Assembly: GCA_016185425.1 (NCBI GenBank)
Contig: JACPNQ010000026.1
Coordinates: forward strand, 148,439-212,438
Source: Acidobacteriota bacterium
GTDB lineage: Bacteria > Acidobacteriota > Terriglobia > Bryobacterales > Bryobacteraceae
DNA: 64,000 nucleotides
Reading direction: 5' to 3'
Part shown: positions 28,027 through 36,295 of the stretch, in pieces
Layout: each line of letters starts with the position of its first letter
Position numbering within the stretch: position 1 is the stretch's first letter
Made by a program: the position numbers and the translations under genes
Notes under the pieces: generated by a model
Database searches by the model: none
What the model saw: the letters and a program-made list of their open reading frames with translations, nothing else
What the model was told of the DNA's origin: nothing

Positions 28027-29814
28027 CTATTTCCTGTTTCTCCGCAGCCATCGAGAAAGTTCAATATCTGCGGCTCTTATCTCTTCCGCTCGCTCGAACC
28101 GGTCGCTCAGTCTCCGGACGCACTGGATCGCCAACGCCGCGGCCCGCTTCCCGAGCTCACTCGGCCCCTCGTCTCTTACTACCTCCCGAAGTATCAAATG
28201 CGCGCGCCAAAGCTCTTCCTGGTCGTCTTTCAACTTCCGTTCGATTGCGATCTGCCGTTCGCGCTCCGGGCGTGTGAATCGAGAGTCGGAACCGGCCGCG
28301 AGAGCATGGCGTTGGTAACCGTTCCACAGCCGGTCGTTGAAGTAGATCCGGTCGGAGTTTCCGCTCAAGTACGCCGCGAGCCTGAACTTGGCGGCTACCT
28401 CTCCAGCACTTGCCGTTTTGTATAGAGCGGCCATCTGCCGCATTCGGCCCGCCCGCAGCCGCGCGCCAATGCTCGCAAATACCTGGGCCGCTTCCTCGTA
28501 ACGATTCTCCCGTGCCAGTCGCACAGCAAGGCTATATCGCACCGTTTGCATGTGATTGGTCCTCGGATACTTCTCGATGAATTCCTGTATCGACTCGATC
28601 GAGGCTTCGCCGTCCAACAGCAATCCCGCGTCCCAGCCGGACGATGCCCAATATACAGTCTGATTTGCAATTGCCGGGATCGCGTCGTAGAACTGCCCCG
28701 CATGCAGGCTTGGGTCATTCAGCAGTAACGCGTAGCGGAGCTGTTCCATTTGGTTGCCAGTCTTCATGTAGACGCCGCACAGACCGTAGGCGGCGGCCGA
28801 TTTCTGATTGCCCGTCGCGCGGCTCGACGCATATAGCTGAAGCAGGGGTGCCTCCGCTCCTGCATAGTCTTTCGACAGGAATCTCGCCGAAGCAAGCATC
28901 CACAGGAAGTCCGGCTCCACGCGAATGGCGGCACGTACCGGTACATTTGCGGCAAGCCGCAATGCCGCTGGTGGATCGCCCGCCCGCAGCGCTGTACGCA
29001 TCGCGAGCAGTGCCAAGGCGTTAGAACCATTCTCGGACCGGAGCAGGCTGGCGTTCTTCTCAAGCAGCGATTTGATTCGCTTGTACGGAATGGCGGGGTC
29101 TTCGTCATTCTCTCCGCCATATGCCCCCCGCTGCCAGTGTGGATTTGTGACCAGTTGAATCGCGAACGCGGCATGGGACGGCGTATCGAAATACTCGTGC
29201 AGGTGTTCTCGAAGTTTCGGACCTCCATCATAGCCGTAAGTCATTCGAAGCGAATTGATCAAGACCTCGTAGCTCAAGTTCGAATCGCTGCGGTTCAATT
29301 CGTCCAGATAGACCTTCCCCGCGGCGGTCTGGTCACCAAGTCGGTAATGAATGTGCGCCAGCCAACCTCTCGCTTCGCTCAAGAACTCTGGCGTGCGTGC
29401 CGATCGCAGGAATTGTTCCAGCTTTTTCCGGGCCAGCAACCGCGGCGCGGGGTTCTCGTCCGACGCCGCCCACATATCGAGCTTGGCGTCGATCAATTCC
29501 ACTTCTTCCTGTTCGCGCCGCGACAGATTCGGAGCGGAGCGCGCTTGGGCGAGAATCCTCTGCACAGTCGGGCCCTCCGCCGCCTGCGGCTGCTGATATA
29601 CCTTTCGCAGTCGAGCCAGCGGATCCTCCCCATCAGCCTTATCCATCCCCGCATACGCCGCCTTGAGCCGCTTCACGCTCTTTTTCGCAAAGTCGCCGCC
29701 CACCTTCGAGAACGGCAGCCAGAAGTGTCCGTTTAAGTACTCCCGCAGCGTCGTATCGAACGGACAAGCGAATAACACGCCCAACGCGAGCGCCATCCAT
29801 AAAATTTTGCTCAC
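28027..29814 (-). CDS. lipoprotein with TPR-like repeats
   Basis: 595 residues starting at a GTG that overlaps the upstream stop (GTGA), with GAGGG 7 bases before it. The start is VSKILWMALALGVLFAC, with LFAC as a lipobox, so this is probably a membrane-anchored lipoprotein facing the periplasm. The body is largely helical with TPR-like pairs (GDQTAAGKVYLDELNRSDSN, ENRYEEAAQVFASIGARL). No enzymatic motif is recognised. The long in-frame upstream extension (to 30063) covers the neighbouring gene and is not used. Coupled to the DUF3142-like gene upstream. Confidence 0.75.
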   Translation of the reverse strand: MSKILWMALALGVLFACPFDTTLREYLNGHFWLPFSKVGGDFAKKSVKRLKAAYAGMDKADGEDPLARLRKVYQQPQAAEGPTVQRILAQARSAPNLSRREQEEVELIDAKLDMWAASDENPAPRLLARKKLEQFLRSARTPEFLSEARGWLAHIHYRLGDQTAAGKVYLDELNRSDSNLSYEVLINSLRMTYGYDGGPKLREHLHEYFDTPSHAAFAIQLVTNPHWQRGAYGGENDEDPAIPYKRIKSLLEKNASLLRSENGSNALALLAMRTALRAGDPPAALRLAANVPVRAAIRVEPDFLWMLASARFLSKDYAGAEAPLLQLYASSRATGNQKSAAAYGLCGVYMKTGNQMEQLRYALLLNDPSLHAGQFYDAIPAIANQTVYWASSGWDAGLLLDGEASIESIQEFIEKYPRTNHMQTVRYSLAVRLARENRYEEAAQVFASIGARLRAGRMRQMAALYKTASAGEVAAKFRLAAYLSGNSDRIYFNDRLWNGYQRHALAAGSDSRFTRPERERQIAIERKLKDDQEELWRAHLILREVVRDEGPSELGKRAAALAIQCVRRLSDRFERAEEIRAADIELSRWLRRNRK

Positions 29815-31193
29815 AGTTTTTCCCTCAATTTGTACAGCGCCGGTGCGGCAGTCACCGCCCGGCCAATGTGTAGCTGCGTTCGCCCGCAATACGGCGGTAC
29901 CGTCAGTTCCAAACTCACCGGACCTGTCATCTTCACCGGCATATCCTTTTCGGGCAGGAAATACTCCAGCGCCGTTGAGATCTCGATGACATAAACGATC
30001 GCCTTCTCCCGCAGCGCGGGTGCGCCGTTTAAATACAAATCCGCGCAGTGAACCGCCGCGCAATGTTCATCGATCGCGCGTATTTCCACCGGCCTGTCGA
30101 TGGCCTTCGCCGCCCCGGCCGCGGCCAAAACTTCGTCCGGCCGCGCCGCCATCGATTCGTGGAAAGACGGCCAGCGGAAGAACACCACTCCACCGCAATA
30201 CTGGCCCATCTGCCGCGCTTGCTCAACCGCCGCGCGGATCGATTCGGGTGTCGACAGCACGAACTCAAACGCCGTGCCGGCCTCGAATCCGGTATATCCA
30301 ACGACTGTCTTCCGCTGCGCACGATAGCGCAGCACCAGCTCCTTTGCCTCCGTCGTCGAAGTCTCCAAAGCAAATGCTGAATTCACCCCAACATCGAACG
30401 GCTTCAAATCTCCATAAGACCGTATCCCCGGATACATGCCGGATGGCCGCTCCGGCCCCAGCACCCGCGAACGCCCGAATGTCGAGATACCAATCCGGTA
30501 TCGCTTGCCGAAGCGGTTAAACGTTGGGCTCCATTTCGCGGCGTCAATTGGCGCCGCAATCGCCGGCGAGTGGAATACACTGCCCGGATTCCGCAGGTCG
30601 TAAAACTGGGGAACGAATTCGTCCACCGCATCGACCACTTCGCCGATGGCCGTCCCGGGCCGGAACCAGTCCAGCAGCGCGGTGATTGACAGTGAACTTC
30701 CCGCCGGCAGGTGTTTCCGTACGGCGCGCAAGTACGCCCCATATGCAGCCAGGGATCGCGACGGACTGTCGATGTCCAACTGCACGCCGGCAAGCCGCAG
30801 CCCGCGCCTCCGCGCCTCACGTTGCAGCTCTTCGACTGCATGGCCAAGCACCGGTGTCGACATCGCGTCCGGCACCGCTTGCCTTTCAAATCGGAAGACT
30901 GCCCAATACTCCCGTGCCGCTGGTATCTCCGGCGGCCACGTCCCCGGCGCATGCCACTGCGGCTTCTCCCCGCGAAAGCGGAAGAGAGAAATCGTGCCTG
31001 CCTGAAAATACAGTGCGTCCAGCGGCGCTGACCCGGCTTCGGTGGCGGCTGAGCTGCCATTCCAGAACCAGTAACCGAACTGCCATTTCGGCAGCGGTTG
31101 ACGCGAGGACGTGCGTCCTCCGCAGCCCGCCAAAACCAGCAGTTCCGTCACTAGAACCAACCGCACTATCCGCGCGGATCCCCCGCTAAGCAT
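29811..31193 (-). CDS. lipoprotein with DUF3142-like (glycoside-hydrolase-like) domain
   Basis: 460 residues. The lipobox VLAGC at about 20-24 follows a hydrophobic segment, then LPKWQFGYWFWNG. The core about 40-350 looks like a TIM-barrel of the DUF3142 family: GVQLDIDSPSRSLAAY (Asp-rich strand end), SLSITALLDWF, EFVPQFYDL, YRIGISTFG and CGGVVFFRWPSF. DUF3142 proteins are thought to be related to glycoside hydrolases, but activity is not established. Its stop overlaps the start of the TPR lipoprotein, so the two are coupled and likely work together at the membrane. It starts 144 bases left of the transposon end. Confidence 0.72.
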   Translation of the reverse strand: MLSGGSARIVRLVLVTELLVLAGCGGRTSSRQPLPKWQFGYWFWNGSSAATEAGSAPLDALYFQAGTISLFRFRGEKPQWHAPGTWPPEIPAAREYWAVFRFERQAVPDAMSTPVLGHAVEELQREARRRGLRLAGVQLDIDSPSRSLAAYGAYLRAVRKHLPAGSSLSITALLDWFRPGTAIGEVVDAVDEFVPQFYDLRNPGSVFHSPAIAAPIDAAKWSPTFNRFGKRYRIGISTFGRSRVLGPERPSGMYPGIRSYGDLKPFDVGVNSAFALETSTTEAKELVLRYRAQRKTVVGYTGFEAGTAFEFVLSTPESIRAAVEQARQMGQYCGGVVFFRWPSFHESMAARPDEVLAAAGAAKAIDRPVEIRAIDEHCAAVHCADLYLNGAPALREKAIVYVIEISTALEYFLPEKDMPVKMTGPVSLELTVPPYCGRTQLHIGRAVTAAPALYKLREKL

Positions 31194-31285
31194 AAGTAGC
31201 TTAAGCTTCAGAATACAGCGGAGCTGGGTAAGCGCAACCGAAAATTGTCAGGCTTTGCGTAATGCCAGTATCTACTCCCTCCCGC

Positions 31286-31336
31286 TCACCGGCAGCTCAC
31301 CAGGACGGCCGTGTGCAGTTTCACTCCGTCGCGCAT
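31286..31336 (-). pseudogene. CocE/NonD hydrolase fragment, left of transposon
   Basis: Reading the minus strand from the target duplication (ATGCG), the codons give MRDGVKLHTAVLVSCR and a stop. MRDGVKLHT is the sequence that in CocE/NonD (peptidase S15) proteins directly follows the IPMR found in the fragment on the right side of the transposon (40523-40665). After about 11 matching residues the similarity ends, so the remaining roughly 550 codons of the target gene have been lost here. Confidence 0.75.
31332..31336. repeat. target site duplication, left copy (CGCAT)
   Basis: The five bases CGCAT immediately precede the left terminal repeat and recur directly after the right end at 40523-40527. 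A 5-bp duplication is the signature of Tn7-type insertion. Confidence 0.92.
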
Positions 31337-31381
31337 TGTGACTTAAACCATAACTTTGCCGTTTGGCAAGGTTATGGTTTA
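31337..31381. repeat. left transposon end, palindromic pair of TnsB-type sites
   Basis: The terminal site holds TAAACCATAACTTTGCC (31344-31360). After a 4-base spacer (gttt) comes GGCAAGGTTATGGTTTA (31365-31381), the same motif in the opposite orientation with one mismatch in 17. At least two weaker, gapped matches in terminal orientation occur at 31537-31548 and 31565-31576. In Tn7 the sites in one end all point the same way, so the inverted pair is unusual. Confidence 0.85.
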
Positions 31382-31523
31382 TTCGGGCTCTACTTGGGAC
31401 TCGGCCCTTTCGATGCGGAAGCGGAGCGCAGCCTCCAGAACGTTTTTAAATACATGCCGACAAGCGGCGATCCATCTCGGGGTTCACGGGTCCGGCTGTT
31501 CACGTTCACTTGGATATCACATC

Positions 31524-31553
31524 TTGACAGCCAAGATAAACATAAGCTACACT
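31524..31553 (+). promoter_or_regulatory. sigma-70-like promoter for padR-ADOP cargo
   Basis: TTGACA (31524-31529) is followed after 18 bases by TACACT (31548-31553), 37 bases before the padR ATG. A tandem ACTGGGCC ACTGGGCC (31551-31566) directly overlaps the -10 edge and could be an operator, possibly for PadR itself. The -35 box is perfect; the -10 matches 4 of 6. Confidence 0.6.
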
Positions 31554-31589
31554 GGGCCACTGGGCCATACATTGCCCTTCGAGCATCCC

Positions 31590-31925
31590 ATGGACGACTT
31601 AAATACAGACGTAATCCCCGGTACGCTGGACATGCTCATCCTCAAGACGCTCAGTCTGGAACCGATGCATGGCTTTGGTATCGCTCGCAGAATTGAGCAG
31701 ATTTCGCGCGGTGTATTCAAAGTCAATCCCGGGTCCCTCCTTACGGCGTTTCAACGGCTGGAGCGCGTCGGGTGGCTGCATTCCGAGTGGCGCCAAACGG
31801 ACAACTCGCGGCGAGCCAAGTTCTATTCGCTCACTCGCTCTGGGCGAAAACAACTTGAACTCGAAACGGCTGACTGGAACCGCCGCGCGTCTGCTATCGC
31901 GCGGCTGCTGAAAGCTGAGGGGTAG
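31590..31925 (+). CDS. PadR family transcriptional regulator (transposon cargo)
   Basis: A 111-residue winged-helix repressor: VIPGTLDMLILKTLSLEPMH, GFGIARRIEQISRGVFKVN and GSLLTAFQRLERVGWLHSEW are the classical PadR helices and wing, followed by a charged C-terminal helix (RKQLELETADWNRRASAIA). It belongs to the Acidobacterial PadR type that sits before ADOP permeases. The ATG at 31590 is used; the frame is open upstream but encodes transposon-end sequence. Its stop is 4 bases before the permease start, so the pair is one operon, driven by the promoter at 31524. PadR proteins usually repress their own operon until a ligand binds. Confidence 0.92.
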   Translation: MDDLNTDVIPGTLDMLILKTLSLEPMHGFGIARRIEQISRGVFKVNPGSLLTAFQRLERVGWLHSEWRQTDNSRRAKFYSLTRSGRKQLELETADWNRRASAIARLLKAEG

Positions 31926-31929
31926 GAGT

Positions 31930-34617
31930 TTGTCCCTTTGGCGCCAGCTTATCCGTGGCGTGCGCGTGCTCGGGAATCGGAGAGCCGCGGACCAGGAGAT
32001 CGCCGATGAGGTAAGCCACTTTCTGGAAGAGGCTGAGTCCGCATTTGTGGCCGAAGGACTTTCTCCGGATGAGGCGCGGCGGACTGCGCGCCTGGAACTG
32101 GGCAATGCGACGGCGATTCGGGAGCAAGTGCGTTGGTATGGGTGGGAGAACAAAATGGACACTCTATTTGCCGACTTGCGTTACGCCGCTCGGCGACTGA
32201 GCGCACGTCCGAGCTTTACGGCCGTTTGCGTGCTTACTCTAGGGCTGGGTATCGGCGCAAGCGGCGCGATATTCAGTGTCATCAACGCTGTCCTGCTAAA
32301 ACCTTTGCCGTATCCGATCTCCGAGCGGCTGGTGGCGCTGACGCATACGGCGCCTGGGATCAAGATCGAAAGGCTCTCCCTGGCGACATCGCTCTATTTC
32401 ACGTATCGCGAAGAAAGCCGCGTCTTCGAGGACGTGGCGATGTGGATGGGCGACTCATGGACGGTAACCGGTTTGGCCGAGGCCGAAAAGGTGACGGGCC
32501 TGTCGGTGACGCACCGATTCCTCGATGTGCTGAAGGTTCCGGCGGCGCTGGGGCGCGGGTTCGCCGCCTCGGACGCAGACAGTACGAGCGAACGCACGGT
32601 GATGCTTTCTGACGGGTATTGGAGGTCCCGCTTTGGAACCGATCCTAGGGTACTTGGGCGGTCAATCGTGCTCGACGGAAATGCTTACCGGGTGATTGGC
32701 GTGCTGCCCCCGTCGTTCCAGTTCATGGACCAGAGAATCTCATTGCTGGCAGCGATGCGAATTAGTCGCGCGGGCGTACGCCTCATCAGCTTCTGCTGTC
32801 AGGGCATCGCTAGGCTCAAGCCGGGTGTGACTCTGGCTCAAGCTGACGCCGACGTAGCGCGCATGCTACCCATGGCCCCGGCGAAATTCGCGATGAATCC
32901 CGGGTTCGCTCGCAATGCATTCACGGATGCCCGCATCGCTCCGCGGCTTCGATTCCTCAAGGACGATCTCGTCGGAGAAATCGGTGCCACGCTGTGGGTG
33001 CTGCTGGGCACTGTGGCGATTGTTCTGGCGATTGCATGCGCTAATGTGGCCAATCTGCTTTTGGTGCGGGCCGATGGACGGCGGCAGGAGCTTGCCATTC
33101 GCTCGGCGCTGGGAGCGGGGCTTGGACGAATTGCTCGAGATTTGTTGCTCGAGAGCGTGCTCCTGGGAGCAGCAGGAGGTTTGCTGGGGCTTGCATTAGC
33201 GCAAATCGCGCTGAAGGCGCTGGCGGTCTCTGAATTGCCGAATCTGCCCCGTATCGACGAGATCTCGATCGACTCCACCGTGTTGGCATTCACTATGGTC
33301 GTTTCGCTCGGAGCGGGCCTCTTGTTCGGCCTGATTCCGGTCATCAAGTATGCGCGGCCCGAGCTAGCCGTGGGACTGCGTAGTATGGGCCGATCGCTCA
33401 CTGGGAGCAAGGAACGGCATCGCGCACGCAGCCTTCTGGTCGTGGTGCAAGTAGCGCTTGCGATGGTGCTTCTCGTCGGGTCCGGCCTGATGATCCGCAC
33501 GTTCCGCGTGCTGCGCGCCGTGGATCCCGGCTTCTCCGCTGCGGCGGAGTTGGAGACGATGAGCATTTCTATTCCCGAAACACAGGTGAAAGATCCGGAG
33601 GGCGCGATTCGAATGGAGGAGGCAATTCTCCGGAAGATCGAGGCGCTGGGGCAGGTTTCCGCAGCGGCGATCATCAGCACGCTTCCGCTCGAAGGAGGCG
33701 GGGACAACCCTGTCTACGCGGAGGATCAGCCGATGGCGGAGGGAGCAATCCCTCCCATCCGGCGCTTCAAGTACGTTTCGCCTGGATACGTTTCGGCGAT
33801 CGGCAGTCGGCTGATTGCTGGCCGCGATATGACTTGGGCGGAGATGTACAACCGCGCTCTGGTGGCGCTGGTCTCGGAGAACATGGCGCGCGAGATTTGG
33901 CGCGATCCCCGCATAGCCGTCGGGAAGCGCATCCGCGCCTCACTCAATGACGATTGGCGGGAAGTGATCGGGGTGGTGGCCGACCTGCGGGATAACGGCG
34001 TGAATCAGAAACCGCCCACCATCGTTTACTGGCCGCTATTGCAGAAGAGCCTGGCGGCCCGCGACATCGCGGTCCGTGATGTGGCATATGTGATCCGCAC
34101 CCCCAGCGCCGGATCTTCGGGATTGCGTCAGGAGATCCAGCAGGCCGTTGCGAGCATCAATGCGAACCTGCCGGTGGCAGATGTGAAGACGCTCCAATCG
34201 GCTTACGAGCGGTCGCTCGTCCGTACCTCTTTTACAATGGCCTTGCTCGCGATCGCCGGTGCCATGGCGCTCCTTCTGGGCGTGGTGGGAATCTATGGAG
34301 TTATCTCCTATTCGGTCGCGCAGCGGTCTCGGGAAATCGGGATACGCATCGCATTGGGATCTCCTCGTCACGAGGTTACGGGGCTGTTCGTGCGCTATGG
34401 CGTAATGATGTCTGGCATTGGGGCGATATGCGGGTTGAGCGGGGCGCTTGTGCTGACGCGCTTCATGAAGTCGGTACTCTTTGAAGTGAGCCCCGCCGAC
34501 CCCGTGACGTATGTCGCGGCAGCAGCGGGGTTGATTCTTGCCGCGCTCTTTGGCAGCTATCTGCCAGCGCGGAGAGCTGCCCGGGTCGACCCGTTAGAAG
34601 CTCTACGCGCAGAGTAG
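31930..34617 (+). CDS. ADOP-type ABC transporter permease (MacB/FtsX family), transposon cargo
   Basis: 895 residues. The N-terminal 80 residues are a charged domain (RAADQEIADEVSHFLEEAES). Next come transmembrane helix 1 (about 100-125, AVCVLTLGLGIGASGAIFSV), a large MacB_PCD periplasmic domain, three helices (about 355-480) with the FtsX motif LLVRADGRRQELAIRSALGA, a second periplasmic domain, and a last FtsX set (about 770-890) ending ARRAARVDPLEALRAE. This is the duplicated orphan permease of Acidobacteria. The start is a TTG with the family-typical MSLWRQLIRG-like opening; AGGAG is only one base away. No ATP-binding subunit is next to it, as usual for ADOPs. Confidence 0.92.
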   Translation: MSLWRQLIRGVRVLGNRRAADQEIADEVSHFLEEAESAFVAEGLSPDEARRTARLELGNATAIREQVRWYGWENKMDTLFADLRYAARRLSARPSFTAVCVLTLGLGIGASGAIFSVINAVLLKPLPYPISERLVALTHTAPGIKIERLSLATSLYFTYREESRVFEDVAMWMGDSWTVTGLAEAEKVTGLSVTHRFLDVLKVPAALGRGFAASDADSTSERTVMLSDGYWRSRFGTDPRVLGRSIVLDGNAYRVIGVLPPSFQFMDQRISLLAAMRISRAGVRLISFCCQGIARLKPGVTLAQADADVARMLPMAPAKFAMNPGFARNAFTDARIAPRLRFLKDDLVGEIGATLWVLLGTVAIVLAIACANVANLLLVRADGRRQELAIRSALGAGLGRIARDLLLESVLLGAAGGLLGLALAQIALKALAVSELPNLPRIDEISIDSTVLAFTMVVSLGAGLLFGLIPVIKYARPELAVGLRSMGRSLTGSKERHRARSLLVVVQVALAMVLLVGSGLMIRTFRVLRAVDPGFSAAAELETMSISIPETQVKDPEGAIRMEEAILRKIEALGQVSAAAIISTLPLEGGGDNPVYAEDQPMAEGAIPPIRRFKYVSPGYVSAIGSRLIAGRDMTWAEMYNRALVALVSENMAREIWRDPRIAVGKRIRASLNDDWREVIGVVADLRDNGVNQKPPTIVYWPLLQKSLAARDIAVRDVAYVIRTPSAGSSGLRQEIQQAVASINANLPVADVKTLQSAYERSLVRTSFTMALLAIAGAMALLLGVVGIYGVISYSVAQRSREIGIRIALGSPRHEVTGLFVRYGVMMSGIGAICGLSGALVLTRFMKSVLFEVSPADPVTYVAAAAGLILAALFGSYLPARRAARVDPLEALRAE

Positions 34618-34690
34618 TGGGGCTTTCTCCGGCCTGACGGCGTAGCGTACGCCGATCCTGCAAGGGACTAAGCCTCACGTCCGCGGTAAG

Positions 34691-36295
34691 CTACCCCCAT
34701 AGCTTCGAACGGTTACGCCGATGTGGACCTTCCGACTCGCGAGTGCCGCTGGAAACCCCGGATGACCCTCGGCTCAGCTTTTTCCGGGACTGTTCCGCAA
34801 ACTCACGTCTTCGAGCGGCGAGCTTTGCGCATAAATGAGGTTCCCGGTCACATATGCTTGAGTCTGAACTGTAGCCCAGCCGGTGGGCGACCTGCTCCAA
34901 CGTGGGAGGAGGCTCTTCATTAAGAGCTGCTTCGAGCTCTACCGGGAGCGTGTTTCGCCGGACCGCCCAGACCTCAGCACGCTTCGCTTTGATCGCGCGG
35001 CAAAGATCGGGAAATCTCGCCCTTAGAGGGTCCTCGGTCTGATATCCAAGCGACAATGCGCTCCGATGAAGTGGGATCGGCATTGCGAGCGATAGCGATT
35101 CTTCCAGCGTCTTCAGTATTATCGAATCGTCGAGCAACTTCGCTCCACGCCGGCGCCACCAGTGATTACGCCCGGACTTGTTGAAGTTTCGGACGATGCC
35201 TTTGCACAGATCGCTATCTGCAATGTACAGCCGAGTTGGTGTCGAGTACCCCAGTCGCTGTGCGACCTCACGAATACTCGGAGCCGGTTGTTCTTTCAAG
35301 GCCAACAGAAGTGCAGCGCGGATCTGGTCTGCGGGTCGATTGGGCGCGATACCGCGTTGATGCCTCGCCTCTATAACTGTCTTCACTGCAACGGTAGCCT
35401 CCAGACCCGAGATAGCACCCGTAACAAGGGAAGTCAATGGAATTTTCAAGTTGTAGCACGCTCGCAACATTGGGCCGATCCGTCCGATCGTCGCACCCGT
35501 GCACCAGTTGAGAAACGAACTTCGGCGGCAACCCGCCATTTCGGCTGTAGCGATTCTGTTTCCATCAGAAAATGAGTCCACGTAATAGACGAGGACCTTC
35601 CGAATGTTCTCTTTTCCGACTGACTTGACGTCCGGAGCGATCGCCAAAAGTCTTCCGAACTCCTGCGCAACCCAGACCTGGTATTCCGTTGCCAGTACCT
35701 CTGGTGTTGAACCCCTCGCTGTTCCGAGCCACTGGCGGCAGCGGGAACAGAAACCGGACCGCGATACAGCACAGATCGGCCGCAGTTCGCGATGACATGC
35801 GGGGCATGAAGTCTCCAGAGATACTCTGTGCAAAGGGCAGATCTCCACGCATTGCAGACACCATATCAACTGCTCGTAGACTTCTTGCCCTTGTGCTGCG
35901 CTTGATTCGTAACAATGGGGGCACCACGCTCTTTCGGGGCGCATCAGACTGGCGGTATCGAGGACTGACTCAAACGGCAACAGCGTCAGGAAGCGAAGAT
36001 TATCGCGTAGAGTAAACCGTTCGACCGCAGAGACCCAGTTCTGGGCGCCCTCTCTGACGCCATTGATTGCGTTCGAAATTCCCGCTGGCACGTGATAGTA
36101 AGGAACGCCCGTCCGAAGCTCGTGTTCGATCAGGTCGCTTACACGCACCGCGTGCGAAGCGGCAAGCCGGATCATGTAGCCAGTTAAGCTTTCGACGAAC
36201 GGCGTACCGACCCCGATCGGCTCGATCGAATGAAGACGGCTTCGGGCCGGGATTGGGACCGGTAACATATTCCACGAATCAAGGGCCTCCTGCAT
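34691..36295 (-). CDS. TniQ/TnsD-like target-site selector
   Basis: 534 residues. The N-terminal TniQ domain opens PIGVGTPFVESLTGYMIRLA and has Cys pairs typical of the zinc-binding part: CPHCYESS, LIWCLQCVEICPLH, CPACHREL and CSRCRQWLG. The C-terminal half carries repeated helix-turn-helix-like units, VAQRLGYSTPTRLYIAD, LSLGYQTEDPLRARFPDLCR and VAHRLGYSSDSSICDREPHL, as in TnsD proteins that bind an attachment site. In Tn7-like elements this protein recruits TnsC to the target. It overlaps the TnsC gene end by 17 bases and is the last transposition gene of the operon. Confidence 0.9.
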   Translation of the reverse strand: MQEALDSWNMLPVPIPARSRLHSIEPIGVGTPFVESLTGYMIRLAASHAVRVSDLIEHELRTGVPYYHVPAGISNAINGVREGAQNWVSAVERFTLRDNLRFLTLLPFESVLDTASLMRPERAWCPHCYESSAAQGQEVYEQLIWCLQCVEICPLHRVSLETSCPACHRELRPICAVSRSGFCSRCRQWLGTARGSTPEVLATEYQVWVAQEFGRLLAIAPDVKSVGKENIRKVLVYYVDSFSDGNRIATAEMAGCRRSSFLNWCTGATIGRIGPMLRACYNLKIPLTSLVTGAISGLEATVAVKTVIEARHQRGIAPNRPADQIRAALLLALKEQPAPSIREVAQRLGYSTPTRLYIADSDLCKGIVRNFNKSGRNHWWRRRGAKLLDDSIILKTLEESLSLAMPIPLHRSALSLGYQTEDPLRARFPDLCRAIKAKRAEVWAVRRNTLPVELEAALNEEPPPTLEQVAHRLGYSSDSSICDREPHLCAKLAARRREFAEQSRKKLSRGSSGVSSGTRESEGPHRRNRSKLWG

